Below are positions 6,969 through 16,239 of a DNA stretch of 64,000 nt, in pieces. This DNA is from Achromobacter veterisilvae (GTDB taxonomy: Bacteria > Pseudomonadota > Gammaproteobacteria > Burkholderiales > Burkholderiaceae_B). Numbering within the stretch: the first letter of the stretch is position 1; each line of letters opens with the position of its first letter. The translations under genes were made by a program, and so were the position numbers. The stretch covers positions 62,001-126,000 of the forward strand of contig NZ_UFQC01000014.1 in assembly GCF_900496975.1 (NCBI RefSeq). Direction: 5' to 3'. The notes below the pieces were generated by a model that saw nothing but the letters and a program-made list of their open reading frames with translations, was not told the origin of the DNA and searched no databases.

Positions 6969-9374
6969 ATGCGAGCCAGATCGAACGCCGCCCTCCGCGG
7001 CCAGCATTCCCCGTTCCACCCCCGCCGTTTGATCCTTGCGCTGCTGGGTGCGCTCGCCTCGCTAAGCGCCTCGGTACAGGCCGCCCCGGTCGACATCAAC
7101 ATTCCCTCCCAGAACCTCGCCCAGGCGCTGCACGAGCTTGGCCGGCAGGCCAATCTGCAAGTCTTGTACAGCCAGGACCTGATCGAAGGCCTGCGCAGCC
7201 AGGCCGTGCGCGGCCGGATGGAGCCCACCGAGGCGCTGGAGCGCCTGCTGAACGGCCGCAACATCCGCTACTCGATCCAGAACAACAACGTCACGCTCAC
7301 GGCCGTGCCGCAAACCTCCACGCTGCCGGCGGTAAACGTGATCGGCGCCCTGCCGGACTCCGAGACTTACGTGGCTTCGGCGACGACCGCGGGCACCAAG
7401 ACCGACACCCCCTTGATCGAGGTGCCGCAGTCGATTTCGGTGGTCACGTCCGCGCAGATCCGCGAACAGAACCCGCAGACCCTGGGCGACGCCGTGCGCT
7501 ACACGCCCGGCATCGTCGTACAGGAAGGCTTCAATCGCACCGACGATCCCTTCATCATCCGCGGCTTCGACGTGCGCACCAATCCGGGCGTCATGTTCCG
7601 CGACGGGCTGAAAATGCCCCTGCCTCACTACAGCGTGATGTCCGAACCCTATGCGCTCGAGCGCATCGAAGTCGTGAAAGGCCCGGCATCGGTGCTCTAC
7701 GGCCAGGCCTCGCCGGGCGGCATCGTCAACGTCGTGTCCAAGCGTCCGACCGAAACGCCCTTGCACGAACTGCAACTGAGCGGAGGTTCCCACGACAACA
7801 GGCAGCTCGCCGGCGACTTCGGCGGCAGCATCGACAACGACGGCCGGCTGACCTACCGCCTGACCGGGCTGGTGCGCAACGCCGACACGATGATCGATCA
7901 TATCCCGGACGACCGCTACTACTTCGCGCCCGCGCTCACTTGGCGCATCAGTCCGGATACCTCGCTGACGCTGCTGGCGAGCTATATGAAGAACAAAACC
8001 GTCAACAACGCCGGCTACCCGGTGGAAGGCACCGTCAAGTACAACCCGAACGGCCGCATCTCGCGGGACCGCTTCACCGGCGAACCCGACTGGAGCAAAT
8101 GGGACCAGGAGATGGGCAATGTGGGCTATCAGTTCGCGCATCGTTTCAACGACACCTGGCAGTTCAGGCAGAACCTGAACTACGCCCAATCGCGCAACCG
8201 CGCGAATCATGCGTACTGGTGGAGCTGGGTGGCCGGCAGCAATTTCTCGACGGCCGAGCGCGGCGCCTACCGGCGCGACGACGACGCCCACGGCGTAAGC
8301 GTCGACAACCAATTCGAGGCCAATTGGCAATCCGGCCGCTTCAAGCACAACGTACTGTTCGGCCTCGACTACACGGAGACCTCGCTCACCCGCAAGCAGT
8401 ACGCCGGCTACAACAACCTCGCGCCGATCGACTTCTTCGATCCCGTGTACGGCTCCAGCGTGGTGCTGCCGGCGCGGCCCGATACCTACACCAACGAGAA
8501 GCGCAGCCAAGTCGGCCTGTACCTGCAGGACCAGATCAAATTCGACGACAAGCTCGTGATGGTGCTGAGCGGCCGCTACGACGACGCGGACGGCAAGACG
8601 CTGAACAAGCTCACGGGCGCCGATACGCGCACCGGAGACAACGCGTTCACGTGGCGCGCCGGCCTGCTCTATCTCGCGGACAACGGCCTGGCGCCTTACA
8701 TCAGCTATTCCACCTCGTTCCAGCCGCAGGCCGGAACCACCTCGCCGGCCCGCGGCACCGCGCCGTTCGACCCGACCAAGGGCAAACAGTGGGAGGCGGG
8801 CGTCAAGTACCAGCCCAAAGGCTCGAACTCGTTCGTGACGGCATCCATTTTCGAGCTGACGCGCACCAACGTCCCGACGACCGACCTCGCCAACCCGATC
8901 TACAGCGTGCAAGAAGGCGAAGTGCGCTCGCGCGGCTTTGAATTGTCCGCCACGGCCAACGTGGCGTCGGGCTGGAACCTGATCGCGGCCTACACCTACA
9001 CCGACGCCGAGATCACCAAGAGCAATTCCAATACCCAGGGGAACACGCCCGAGGCCGGGCCCCGCAACATGGCCTCGCTCTGGTCCGATTACACGGTGCA
9101 GGCGGGCGCGCTCGCGGGGCTGAATGTCGGCGCCGGCGTGCGCTATATGGGGTCCACCGTCAACAGCGCCAATACCGCCAAAGTCGGCGATTACACCGTG
9201 TTCGACGCGGCCCTGCGCTACGACTTCGGCGCGCGCAATCCTTCCTTCAAGGGCTGGACCGCCGACATCACGGTGCGCAACCTGTTCGACAAGGACTACG
9301 TGGCGTCCTGCACCTATGCCTGCTTCTACGGAGAGAGCCGCACCGTGCTGGGCCGGGTGACGTATAAGTGGTAG
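6969..9374 (+). CDS. TonB-dependent ferric-siderophore receptor with signalling domain (system 1)
   Basis: 801 aa. A signal peptide ends near residue 37 (ASLSASVQA). The secretin/TonB N-terminal signalling domain runs about residues 40-105 (IPSQNLAQALHELGRQANLQV). The plug (TPLIEVPQSISVVT, ERIEVVKGPASVLYGQASPGGIVNVV) and a 22-strand beta-barrel follow. The protein ends in the outer-membrane signature VLGRVTYKW with a C-terminal aromatic residue. The signalling domain plus linked FecI/FecR genes mark it as a cell-surface-signalling transducer. The family is FpvA/FhuE-like; the siderophore is unknown. Confidence 0.93.
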   Translation: MRARSNAALRGQHSPFHPRRLILALLGALASLSASVQAAPVDINIPSQNLAQALHELGRQANLQVLYSQDLIEGLRSQAVRGRMEPTEALERLLNGRNIRYSIQNNNVTLTAVPQTSTLPAVNVIGALPDSETYVASATTAGTKTDTPLIEVPQSISVVTSAQIREQNPQTLGDAVRYTPGIVVQEGFNRTDDPFIIRGFDVRTNPGVMFRDGLKMPLPHYSVMSEPYALERIEVVKGPASVLYGQASPGGIVNVVSKRPTETPLHELQLSGGSHDNRQLAGDFGGSIDNDGRLTYRLTGLVRNADTMIDHIPDDRYYFAPALTWRISPDTSLTLLASYMKNKTVNNAGYPVEGTVKYNPNGRISRDRFTGEPDWSKWDQEMGNVGYQFAHRFNDTWQFRQNLNYAQSRNRANHAYWWSWVAGSNFSTAERGAYRRDDDAHGVSVDNQFEANWQSGRFKHNVLFGLDYTETSLTRKQYAGYNNLAPIDFFDPVYGSSVVLPARPDTYTNEKRSQVGLYLQDQIKFDDKLVMVLSGRYDDADGKTLNKLTGADTRTGDNAFTWRAGLLYLADNGLAPYISYSTSFQPQAGTTSPARGTAPFDPTKGKQWEAGVKYQPKGSNSFVTASIFELTRTNVPTTDLANPIYSVQEGEVRSRGFELSATANVASGWNLIAAYTYTDAEITKSNSNTQGNTPEAGPRNMASLWSDYTVQAGALAGLNVGAGVRYMGSTVNSANTAKVGDYTVFDAALRYDFGARNPSFKGWTADITVRNLFDKDYVASCTYACFYGESRTVLGRVTYKW

Positions 9375-9576
9375 GAGTTCTCGACCCATTGGTCGACCTG
9401 TGCGGCGCGGGGCGTGATGCACTGCCTGGCCTGCACCATTCCATCAGGGCCGAACAGGTCAAGGCAATGGCGCAGGTCAATGATTGCACCAAGGACGAAG
9501 GGCGTCCTGATCTTGCCTTCTTTCTTGCGTTGAACCGCCCCCGGCGCGCCAGGCGCGCCTCGCTTCCCACGCGGAT

Positions 9577-10416
9577 TCAATAGCTCTTCGGCGTGTTCAC
9601 CCAAAGAAGCTCCGTCTCGCCTTCCCCATTGGCTACCCACATGTGGGGTTTGCGGCTGTCAAAGGAAATACTGTCTCCGACATGCAACCGGACAGCGGCA
9701 TCATTGTCCACGGTGATGATGAGCTCGCCTTTCAGAACGTGGATGAACTCCTCGCCGGCATGCGAGTAGGCTCCCTCGCTGCGGACGCCGGGCGCGAGAA
9801 TCCACCGTTGACAGTCCAATGCCTGCAATTGGTTCGCGAGCTGCAAAATCCTGATGCCGGGCTCGAATTGCGGCGCGACGATTTCCTCGCCGCGTCTCAC
9901 GACTTCGGCCGCTATGGCCGTTGACCGCGAGCCGCTCGTCGACAGCTCGGTCACCGTGGTGCCATAGCTGGCCGCCAGCTTCTGGAGGCTCGCGACGGTT
10001 GCCCCTCGATTCGTTCGCTCAAACGTCGAAATGAACGAAATAGGCAAGCCGGATGCATCCGCCGCCTGTTTCAACGACATCCCGCCGCTTACGCGCGCCG
10101 CTCGAAAGCGAGCTCCCAAGGGAGTCACGTCAGGGGTGTAGCTGCCGGGGATGGAGGCGTCGTCAGAAGATGCCTGCGGGGGGGACGGAAACTGCGAGGC
10201 GATGACTCGCTTGATGGCGGTCATGTTCAGGCCTTCGACCCGCCTCAGCCTTTGAATAGTATGAACTTTCTGCAGTTGCGCATCGGTATAGACGCGCTGG
10301 CCTTTTTCTGTCCGTTCCGGGGTGATCAAGCCATGTTGTTCCCAGAGCCTCAGTGTTGAGATGCTGATACCGGTCAGTCGCGCAATGTCACCGATCCGAA
10401 AATTAGCTGTCGTCAT
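9577..10416 (-). CDS. Regulator with MerR-type HTH, XRE-type HTH and cupin domains
   Basis: 279 aa from ATG 10416; the open frame extends to 10605, but the homology starts at MTTANFRIGDIARLTG. Residues about 5-75 are a MerR-type winged HTH (GISISTLRLWEQHGLI, RVYTDAQLQKV). Residues about 105-165 are an XRE HTH (MSLKQAADASGLPISFISTFERT). Residues about 205-277 are a cupin (GEEFIHVLKGELIITVD, GDSISFDSRKPH). XRE plus cupin is the layout of PuuR-type regulators; the added N-terminal MerR domain is unusual. It is divergent from an OrdL/PuuB-like oxidase gene, its likely target. The cupin probably senses a small molecule. Confidence 0.85.
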   Translation of the reverse strand: MTTANFRIGDIARLTGISISTLRLWEQHGLITPERTEKGQRVYTDAQLQKVHTIQRLRRVEGLNMTAIKRVIASQFPSPPQASSDDASIPGSYTPDVTPLGARFRAARVSGGMSLKQAADASGLPISFISTFERTNRGATVASLQKLAASYGTTVTELSTSGSRSTAIAAEVVRRGEEIVAPQFEPGIRILQLANQLQALDCQRWILAPGVRSEGAYSHAGEEFIHVLKGELIITVDNDAAVRLHVGDSISFDSRKPHMWVANGEGETELLWVNTPKSY

Positions 10417-10473
10417 CACTGATGTTTGCTCTTGCGCGCGTTCGCGCTGAGAGCGCCCCCGACGCAAGATTCT

Positions 10474-10491
10474 ACAGAAAAGATGTAGTTT
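10474..10491 (+). repeat. 18-bp operator-like repeat, copy 1
   Basis: ACAGAAAAGATGTAGTTT, 58 bp upstream of the fused regulator's start. It matches copy 2 at 17 of 18 positions and in the same orientation. Its placement suggests autoregulation. Confidence 0.6.
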
Positions 10492-10651
10492 ACACGGGCT
10501 TATGCCAGATTGCCGAGGGGCCTTGGCTCGCCTGATGGCCGGCTCGGCCAGCGTCTTGGCGCATCCGAAATTCGGCAAAACACGGCTCGGCGCCCTTAGA
10601 GCCAATGAACTTGCCCCGGGTAAACACCCATAGGGCGGAATTAAAAAATAA

Positions 10652-10683
10652 CTATATTATTTCTGTAGACAGAAAATATGTAG
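10652..10683. promoter_or_regulatory. Extended palindrome, candidate operator of the FAD oxidase gene
   Basis: Two 15-bp arms (CTATATTATTTCTGT and ACAGAAAATATGTAG) are separated by AG. They pair at 12 of 15 positions, with the innermost 7 bp perfect (TTTCTGT / ACAGAAA). The right arm is also part of repeat copy 2. A dimeric regulator such as the divergent MerR-XRE-cupin protein could bind here. Confidence 0.55.
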
Positions 10684-10686
10684 TTT
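10669..10686 (+). repeat. 18-bp operator-like repeat, copy 2
   Basis: ACAGAAAATATGTAGTTT, differing from copy 1 at one base. It ends 5 bp before an in-frame ATG (10691) of the oxidase frame, which argues that the real start is further downstream (10748). Confidence 0.6.
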
Positions 10687-10747
10687 TTTAATGATTCCGA
10701 CTTCCAACATGCGCATCCGAAGCATTCAACTCGGCTCGGCGGTGGCC

Positions 10748-12139
10748 ATGCCGTCGCTCGCGAGAAGCCACTGGTTCAACGAGGCCGGGCTTGGCCGCTC
10801 TCCAAGGACGCGGTTGACCGGCCGCCAGCGCGCGGACGTCGCAATTGTCGGAGGCGGCTTCGTCGGGTTGTGGACTGCGCTCGCCATCAAGGAAGCCGCG
10901 CCCACTGCGGCGGTGGCGGTGCTCGAACAGGACGTATGCGGAGGCGGCGCCTCCGGCAGAAACGGCGGCTTCGCGATGTCTTGGTGGCCGAAAATCGGGA
11001 CGCTGCTAGGAATTTCGGACCGTAGCGAGGCGCTGAGGCTGGCTGTCGAATCGGAGGGCGCTGTTTCCGCGCTGGGAAAATTCTGCGCCGAACATGGCGT
11101 TGACGCGCACTTCACGCAGCGCGGCTGGATGTGGACAGCTACCAACGAGGCACAGCAGGAAGCCTGGGCCGGGACGCTGGCAATGTGCCAACGCCTTGGG
11201 CGTACTCCATTCAAAAGCCTGACTCCCCGGGAGGTCGCTCAAAGATCCGGCTCGCGCTTTCACTTGGCGGGTGTCATCGAACCCAGCAATGCGACCGTCC
11301 AGCCCGCCGCGCTGGTAGCCGGGCTGCGGCGGGTAGCTCTGTCCAAGGGCATCCAGATCTTTGAGAGGACGCGCGTCGATTCCCTGCAGGTAGGCCCGCC
11401 TGCGGTGCTGGTCACGGCGGAAGGGGAACTATCCGCCTCGACCGTTGTGATCGCAAACAACGCTTGGGCTGTCGCAATTCCGGAGTTGGCGCGTCTGATT
11501 ACGCCGGTAAGCAGCGCAATCGTGGTGACCGAACCCATCCCCGACAGGCTGAAACAGATCGGTTGGACTGGCGGAGAAGCGATCACCGACTCGCAACTCA
11601 TGGTCGGCTATTACCGAACCACAAGGGACGGACGCATTGTGTACGGCAAGGGTACCGGGGCGATTGAGGCCGGCCGCCGGATCGGCAACACCTTCAGCCG
11701 GGATCCCAAGGCACTCGAACTCACGGAGGCCGATTTTCGCCGCGCCTATCCGGAGCTGTCGAACGTCGCCATCGCGGACAAATGGAGCGGCCCGGTCGAT
11801 CGTACTTTCGACAGCCTGCCCGTGTTCGGCCGCTTGAAGGCGGCGGACCACATCTGCTATGGCGTGGGCTGGAGCGGGAACGGCGTAGCACCCAGCTACA
11901 TCGGCGGAAAGATCCTCTCCAGCCTCGCGCTTGGGGTCCATGACGAATGGTCTTCATGCGCATTGGTAAATCGAAACTGCCGGACTTTCCCCCCCGATCT
12001 CATCCGTTTCATCGGCGGGAACGTAGTGCGCAATGCAGTGCTCCGCAAGGAGCGGTCGGAAGCTCAAGGAGTGAAGCCCGCCTGGTTGGATGTACGTCTG
12101 GCCAGCCTGGCGCCCTCCGGATTGGAAGATAAATCCTGA
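10748..12139 (+). CDS. OrdL/PuuB-like FAD-dependent oxidoreductase (copy 1)
   Basis: 463 aa from ATG 10748. The frame is open from ATG 10691, but that ATG lies against the putative operator, and the paralogue at 16297-17691 aligns from MPSL/MSSL. The FAD-binding Rossmann motif is VAIVGGGFVGLWTA, followed by the DadA-family block GGGASGRNGGF. The C-terminal FAD block is GVGWSGNGVAPSYIGGKIL. Relatives oxidise secondary or primary amines, such as gamma-glutamylputrescine or N-methyl amino acids, giving H2O2. Downstream come a cupin gene, then a gamma-glutamyltransferase-family gene, so an amine or gamma-glutamyl amine substrate is plausible. Confidence 0.85.
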   Translation: MPSLARSHWFNEAGLGRSPRTRLTGRQRADVAIVGGGFVGLWTALAIKEAAPTAAVAVLEQDVCGGGASGRNGGFAMSWWPKIGTLLGISDRSEALRLAVESEGAVSALGKFCAEHGVDAHFTQRGWMWTATNEAQQEAWAGTLAMCQRLGRTPFKSLTPREVAQRSGSRFHLAGVIEPSNATVQPAALVAGLRRVALSKGIQIFERTRVDSLQVGPPAVLVTAEGELSASTVVIANNAWAVAIPELARLITPVSSAIVVTEPIPDRLKQIGWTGGEAITDSQLMVGYYRTTRDGRIVYGKGTGAIEAGRRIGNTFSRDPKALELTEADFRRAYPELSNVAIADKWSGPVDRTFDSLPVFGRLKAADHICYGVGWSGNGVAPSYIGGKILSSLALGVHDEWSSCALVNRNCRTFPPDLIRFIGGNVVRNAVLRKERSEAQGVKPAWLDVRLASLAPSGLEDKS

Positions 12140-12153
12140 TAAATGGAGCCGTA

Positions 12154-12504
12154 ATGAAAAAGCCCGTCGTGATCAACACCGCAACCATCGCCGCCATGCC
12201 TGCGTTCGAGGCAATGCCTGAGATGCCCGGACGGCAACGTCCAAGCGCGCGCTCCGCCGCGGCCCCGATTCCCGAAGACCAGGGAGCAAGCTCGGGAATC
12301 TGGGAATGCACGGAAGGATCGTTCCGCCGTCAGATCACGAAACGCGAGTTCAGCCATTTCCTGGAAGGCCGCTGCACATTCACGCCCGATGGCGGCGAAC
12401 CCGTCGAGATCAACGCCGGAGACGCGGTGTACTTTCCTGCCGACTGCTTCGGCACCTGGAACGTGCTCCAGGCAATCCGCAAGACTTTTATCGTGCTCGA
12501 TTAA
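12154..12504 (+). CDS. Cupin (DUF861/Cupin_3) protein
   Basis: 116 aa; GGAG sits 7 bases before the ATG, 14 bp after the oxidase gene. A single cupin barrel is seen (IWECTEGSFRRQITKREFSHFLEGR, then GDAVYFPADCFGTWNVL), typical of the Cupin_3 family related to ureidoglycine aminohydrolase domains. Such proteins are often found beside OrdL-like oxidases; their role is not settled. It is probably a cytoplasmic small-molecule-binding or accessory enzyme of the same pathway. Confidence 0.75.
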   Translation: MKKPVVINTATIAAMPAFEAMPEMPGRQRPSARSAAAPIPEDQGASSGIWECTEGSFRRQITKREFSHFLEGRCTFTPDGGEPVEINAGDAVYFPADCFGTWNVLQAIRKTFIVLD

Positions 12505-12594
12505 CACGGGAAGCCCTCCCCGCTATTCGCATGCTTGCCCGTCCGCCTTGGTAGGGCGAGGCAAATCTGCGTGTTCTTGACTTTAGAGATCATT

Positions 12595-14352
12595 ATGTCG
12601 GTCGATTCATTTAGCGCCTCAGCCGCTGTCGAAACAACCTATCACGCCCATCGCCCGGTCATTTCCGCCCGAAAGCACGTCGTGTCCAGCGGCCACTATC
12701 TGGCCTCGCATGCCGCATTCCAGATCCTGGAGGCAGGCGGAAACGCCGTCGACGCAGGCGTGGCCGCCGGACTGGTGCTCGGCGTCGTACATAGCGACCA
12801 GGTCAACATCGCCGGTGTCGCTCCCATGGCGATTTATCTGGCCGACCGCCGTAAAACCATCACTATCGACGGTCTGGGCGGTTGGCCGAAAGCGGCGACC
12901 AGCAAGCTGTTCGCCGAAAACCACGGCGGAGTTATCCCGGAAGGATTGCTGCGCACCGTCGTTCCGGCTGCCCCCGCGGCCTGGATCCTTGCGCTGCGCG
13001 AATACGGCACGAAGAGTTTCGCGGAAGTCGCGCAGTATGCGATCCGCTTCGCGCGCGACGGCTTTGTCATGTATCCGTTCCTTGCCGACCGGATGGAGGA
13101 AGCCAAGCACAAGTTCGCGCGCTGGCCTTCGAATGCCGCGATTTATCTGCCCAACGGCAAGCCTCCCAAGGTAGGCGACGTGTTCGTCCAGTCCGACCTC
13201 GCAAAGAGCCTGCAGTACATGGCAGACCAGGAGACGGCGATGGCGGGCTCGCGCGAACAAAAGCTCCAGGCTGCCCATGACGCTTTCTACAAGGGAGATA
13301 TCGCGCGCGCCATAGTCAAGTTCCATGAGGAAAATGGCGGCCTTTTGACGGCGCGCGATCTTGCCGACTACAAACCCCGCATCGAAGAGCCCCAGCACAC
13401 CCGATTCAACGGAATCGACGTCTATTCATGCGGATTCTGGTGCCAGGGGCCTGCTCTGCTGCAGGCGCTCAATATTCTGGAAGGCACCGACCTCAAGTCG
13501 CTGGGCCATAACACCCCCGCCTACATCCACCATGTCGCCGAGGCTTTGAAGTTGACGTTCGCCGACCGCGAACGGTATTACTCGGATCCCGATTTCATCG
13601 ACGTTCCCGCCAAAGCCCTGCTCTCCCACGCCTATGCCGAAGAGCGGAAAAAAATGATCCGACCGGATCGGGCCTGGCCGGAGATGCCGCCGCACGGCGT
13701 CATCCCGGGCTACGAAGGGGAACCCGTCAAGGCGGCGAAGCTTGCGCCTGAAATCGATGCTCCTCTGGATACGTCGTATGTGGCGGTAGTCGACTCCTTC
13801 GGCAATGCGTTCTCCGCAACGCCGAGCGACGTCTCGACAGACACGATCGTGATACCGGGCACGGGGCTTTGCCCGTCGTCGCGCGGTTCGCAATCGAGAG
13901 GCATTATTGGCCACGCGGCGAGCGTCGAGCCGGGCAAACGTCCCCGGTTGACGCCGAATCCGGCTTTGGCGATCAAGGACGGCGAATTTGTCCTGCCATT
14001 CGGCAGCCCGGGCGGCGACAGCCAGGTGCAGGCGATGTTGCAGGTGCTTCTCAACATCGCCGTCTTCGGCATGGACCCGCAGACGGCCATCGAACAGCCG
14101 CGATTCATTTCCTATAGCCATCCGGATTCCTTTGCGCCCCATGCGTACTACCCGGGCCGCCTGAGCCTCGAGGGCCGCATCGCCGAGAACACCGAGGCCG
14201 CCCTTCGGGATTTGGGACACGACATCCAACGCTGGCCGGATTGGATCTGGCGCGCCGGCGGCGTGTGCACAGTCTTCGCGAACCTCCAGGATGGAAACCT
14301 GCATGCCGGCGCGGACCCGCGTCGGGCAGCCGCCTATGCGATCGGCTGGTGA
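12595..14352 (+). CDS. Gamma-glutamyltransferase (Ntn-hydrolase) family protein
   Basis: 585 aa from ATG 12595. The GGT signature regions are present: GHYLASHAAFQILEAGGNAVDA near the start, the Ntn nucleophile region DTSYVAVVDSFGNAFSAT (Thr at the head of the small subunit) and PFGSPGGDSQVQAMLQVL. Family members self-cleave at that Thr and hydrolyse or transfer gamma-glutamyl or similar acyl-amide bonds. No signal peptide is evident, so it may be cytoplasmic, unlike periplasmic glutathione-degrading GGT. Context with an OrdL-like oxidase recalls the gamma-glutamylated amine pathway, but the exact amide is unknown. Confidence 0.88.
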   Translation: MSVDSFSASAAVETTYHAHRPVISARKHVVSSGHYLASHAAFQILEAGGNAVDAGVAAGLVLGVVHSDQVNIAGVAPMAIYLADRRKTITIDGLGGWPKAATSKLFAENHGGVIPEGLLRTVVPAAPAAWILALREYGTKSFAEVAQYAIRFARDGFVMYPFLADRMEEAKHKFARWPSNAAIYLPNGKPPKVGDVFVQSDLAKSLQYMADQETAMAGSREQKLQAAHDAFYKGDIARAIVKFHEENGGLLTARDLADYKPRIEEPQHTRFNGIDVYSCGFWCQGPALLQALNILEGTDLKSLGHNTPAYIHHVAEALKLTFADRERYYSDPDFIDVPAKALLSHAYAEERKKMIRPDRAWPEMPPHGVIPGYEGEPVKAAKLAPEIDAPLDTSYVAVVDSFGNAFSATPSDVSTDTIVIPGTGLCPSSRGSQSRGIIGHAASVEPGKRPRLTPNPALAIKDGEFVLPFGSPGGDSQVQAMLQVLLNIAVFGMDPQTAIEQPRFISYSHPDSFAPHAYYPGRLSLEGRIAENTEAALRDLGHDIQRWPDWIWRAGGVCTVFANLQDGNLHAGADPRRAAAYAIGW

Positions 14353-14388
14353 ACGACCAAATCAATTTGAACTAATAGAGAGAAGACA

Positions 14389-15393
14389 ATGGGTATCCCC
14401 AAATCCGGCAAACCTCACAATTCCGCACGTCGTGCCATGCTGCTCGGCGCGACGGCAATCGCGCTCGCCTTTACGACGAGCGCATATAGCAAGCAGGACT
14501 ATCCGACGAGGCCGATAAGGCTGGTCGTCCCTTACACGGCCGGCGGCGCGACCGACGCCGTCGCCCGCATCGTGGCATCGCAGCTTGCGAAGAAGATCGG
14601 CCAGCCGGTCATTGTCGAAAACAAGCCCGGCGCAGGCGGCAACATCGGCACGCAATTCGTCGCGGATGCCCCCGCGGACGGCTATACGCTGCTATTCGCC
14701 ACCACCGCGAATGCGATAAACGAGTCGCTGTATCGCAACCTGCAGTTCAAATTCGCGACGGACTTCCAGCCCGTCTCTCAACTTGCCGAGCTGCCCAACG
14801 TCCTGATCGTCAGCAACAAATTGAATGTCAACAATGTGCAGGAACTGATCGACCTTGCTCGATCGCAACCGGGAGCCTTGGCCTATGGTTCGGCCGGCGT
14901 CGGGACATCGACGCACCTGGCGGCGGAACTGTTCAAGTCGATGGCTAAAGTCGATCTTATCCATGTGCCGTACAAGGGCAGCTCGCCGGCGATGACCGAT
15001 CTGAGAGGCGGACAAATCCAGGTCATGTTCGACAATAGCTCGTCCGCCCTGCCTCAAATTCGCGCCAATGCCGTCAAGGCGCTCGCGGTTACGTCCGCGC
15101 AGCCATCCTCTCAGTTGGAAGGCGTGCCCACGGTATCGCAGACCCTTCCCGGGTATGAGGCTGTCGCATGGCACGGAATCGTAGTTCCCGCCAAGACTCC
15201 GGACGACATCGTCGCCAAGCTGTACGACAACATCGAATCGACACTGAAAATGCCGGAAGTCGCTCATCAGTTCGAAACGATTGGCGTGCGGCCGGTAGCC
15301 AGCGCGTCGCCGTCCGACTTCGGAAACCATGTCTCCAAGGAAATTTCGAAGTGGACGAAAGTCGTCAAGGATTCCGGCGCGACGCTTGATTGA
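14389..15393 (+). CDS. Bug-family (TctC-like) periplasmic binding protein
   Basis: 334 aa. The leader has a twin-arginine-like n-region (SARRAMLLGA) and cleavage near TSAYS. Bug-family marks are YPTRPIRLVVPYTAGGATD, the ligand-loop motif VENKPGAGGNIG, and YGSAGVGTSTHLAAELF. Such proteins bind carboxylates or amides in the periplasm and are very numerous in Bordetella and relatives. No TctA/TctB membrane genes are adjacent. It follows the GGT-family gene by 36 bp and probably captures the cluster's substrate. Confidence 0.9.
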   Translation: MGIPKSGKPHNSARRAMLLGATAIALAFTTSAYSKQDYPTRPIRLVVPYTAGGATDAVARIVASQLAKKIGQPVIVENKPGAGGNIGTQFVADAPADGYTLLFATTANAINESLYRNLQFKFATDFQPVSQLAELPNVLIVSNKLNVNNVQELIDLARSQPGALAYGSAGVGTSTHLAAELFKSMAKVDLIHVPYKGSSPAMTDLRGGQIQVMFDNSSSALPQIRANAVKALAVTSAQPSSQLEGVPTVSQTLPGYEAVAWHGIVVPAKTPDDIVAKLYDNIESTLKMPEVAHQFETIGVRPVASASPSDFGNHVSKEISKWTKVVKDSGATLD

Positions 15394-15455
15394 GCGTTGA
15401 GCCGGGCTGGAACCGATAACACCCGGATGGCGCAATGATCGCCCGCGACTTGCAA

Positions 15456-15476
15456 GACGACAGCTTGGCTGTCGTC
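15456..15476. terminator. Hairpin between convergent genes
   Basis: GACGACAGC and GCTGTCGTC form a 9-bp stem with a 3-base loop between the Bug gene and the convergent GntR gene. A second GC-rich hairpin (GCCCCG / CGGGGC) lies near 15492-15510. Neither has a T-run, so a bidirectional terminator role is only likely by position. Confidence 0.4.
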
Positions 15477-15516
15477 ATTCGACCAGCCCCGGCCGCCCCG
15501 GCGACGGGGCGGGCCG

Positions 15517-16179
15517 CTATACGACGTAGCGTTCGTACTTTTTGATGGCTTCGCGATTGTTGCGATTCAATATGCCCATGAGCCGTTCGGCGTCGACGGC
15601 ATCCGAACGCTCCAGCGCCGCCAGGACGGCGCGATAGTCGGCCACCACGGTTTCAGCGCGGCCGGGCAGCAGGGCGACGCGCCGCCTGACGATGCGGATG
15701 CGCTCGTGAACGCGTTCCGCATGATCGGCCAAGATGGGGTTGTTGGCCGCCTTTTGCAGCCGCTCGCGGAAGGTTTCGATCAGCGCGATCAACTGATCGA
15801 CATCCCCCGTCTCCAGGGCTGTCTGGAAGGGTTCGCCGAATTGCTCGACCAGGTCGGCCCAATCTTCGGGGCGGGTATTGCTTGCGGCAAGCCGCACCAT
15901 CATGCCGTCGAGCGCTTCGCGGACATCGTAATAGTGATAGATGGACTGCATGTCGACATGGGCGACGACAGCCCCTTTGTTTGGAATCCGGACCACCAGG
16001 CCGCGCTCTTCGAGAACCGCCAGCACTTCACGCGCCGTGGCGCGGGGGATGTCGTAGTTGTCGACGAGCTCGTCTTCCGTCAGACGGGCGCCAGGCAGAA
16101 TGGATTGCAGGGAAATCTTCTCTCGCAAGTTGAGGATTACGGCCTGGAATGTACTGGCCGGGCGTCTGGCTCGAGTCAT
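15517..16179 (-). CDS. GntR-family (FCD) transcriptional regulator
   Basis: 220 aa. An N-terminal winged HTH (LTEDELVDNYDIPRATAREVLAVLEERGLV) is followed by an all-helical FCD ligand domain (VREALDGMMVRLAA, then ADHAERVHERIRIV). FCD regulators respond to carboxylate-type metabolites. It sits just beyond the 3' end of the nine-gene catabolic operon in the same orientation but has its own promoter region, so it is the natural candidate regulator of that operon. Confidence 0.88.
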   Translation of the reverse strand: MTRARRPASTFQAVILNLREKISLQSILPGARLTEDELVDNYDIPRATAREVLAVLEERGLVVRIPNKGAVVAHVDMQSIYHYYDVREALDGMMVRLAASNTRPEDWADLVEQFGEPFQTALETGDVDQLIALIETFRERLQKAANNPILADHAERVHERIRIVRRRVALLPGRAETVVADYRAVLAALERSDAVDAERLMGILNRNNREAIKKYERYVV

Positions 16180-16239
16180 AAATGTCGGTAAGGAAAAATG
16201 CGATGGCGCTTTTGGCGCACGGCGTAGAAGCGGCGCATC

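Larger units (their letters stand above)
10417..10747. promoter_or_regulatory. Divergent control region between the fused regulator and the FAD oxidase
   Basis: About 330 bp. It contains two near-identical 18-bp repeats, one near each gene, and an extended palindrome at the oxidase side (separate entries). The middle (10500-10620) is GC-rich and shows no gene I trust. Confidence 0.6.

Noticed and set aside
7062-9422. Long open frame (786 codons) on the minus strand opposite receptor 1
   Set aside because: Its translation is Arg/Gly/Val-rich with no family signature; it mirrors the high-GC receptor gene. Receptor motifs are clear on the plus strand.
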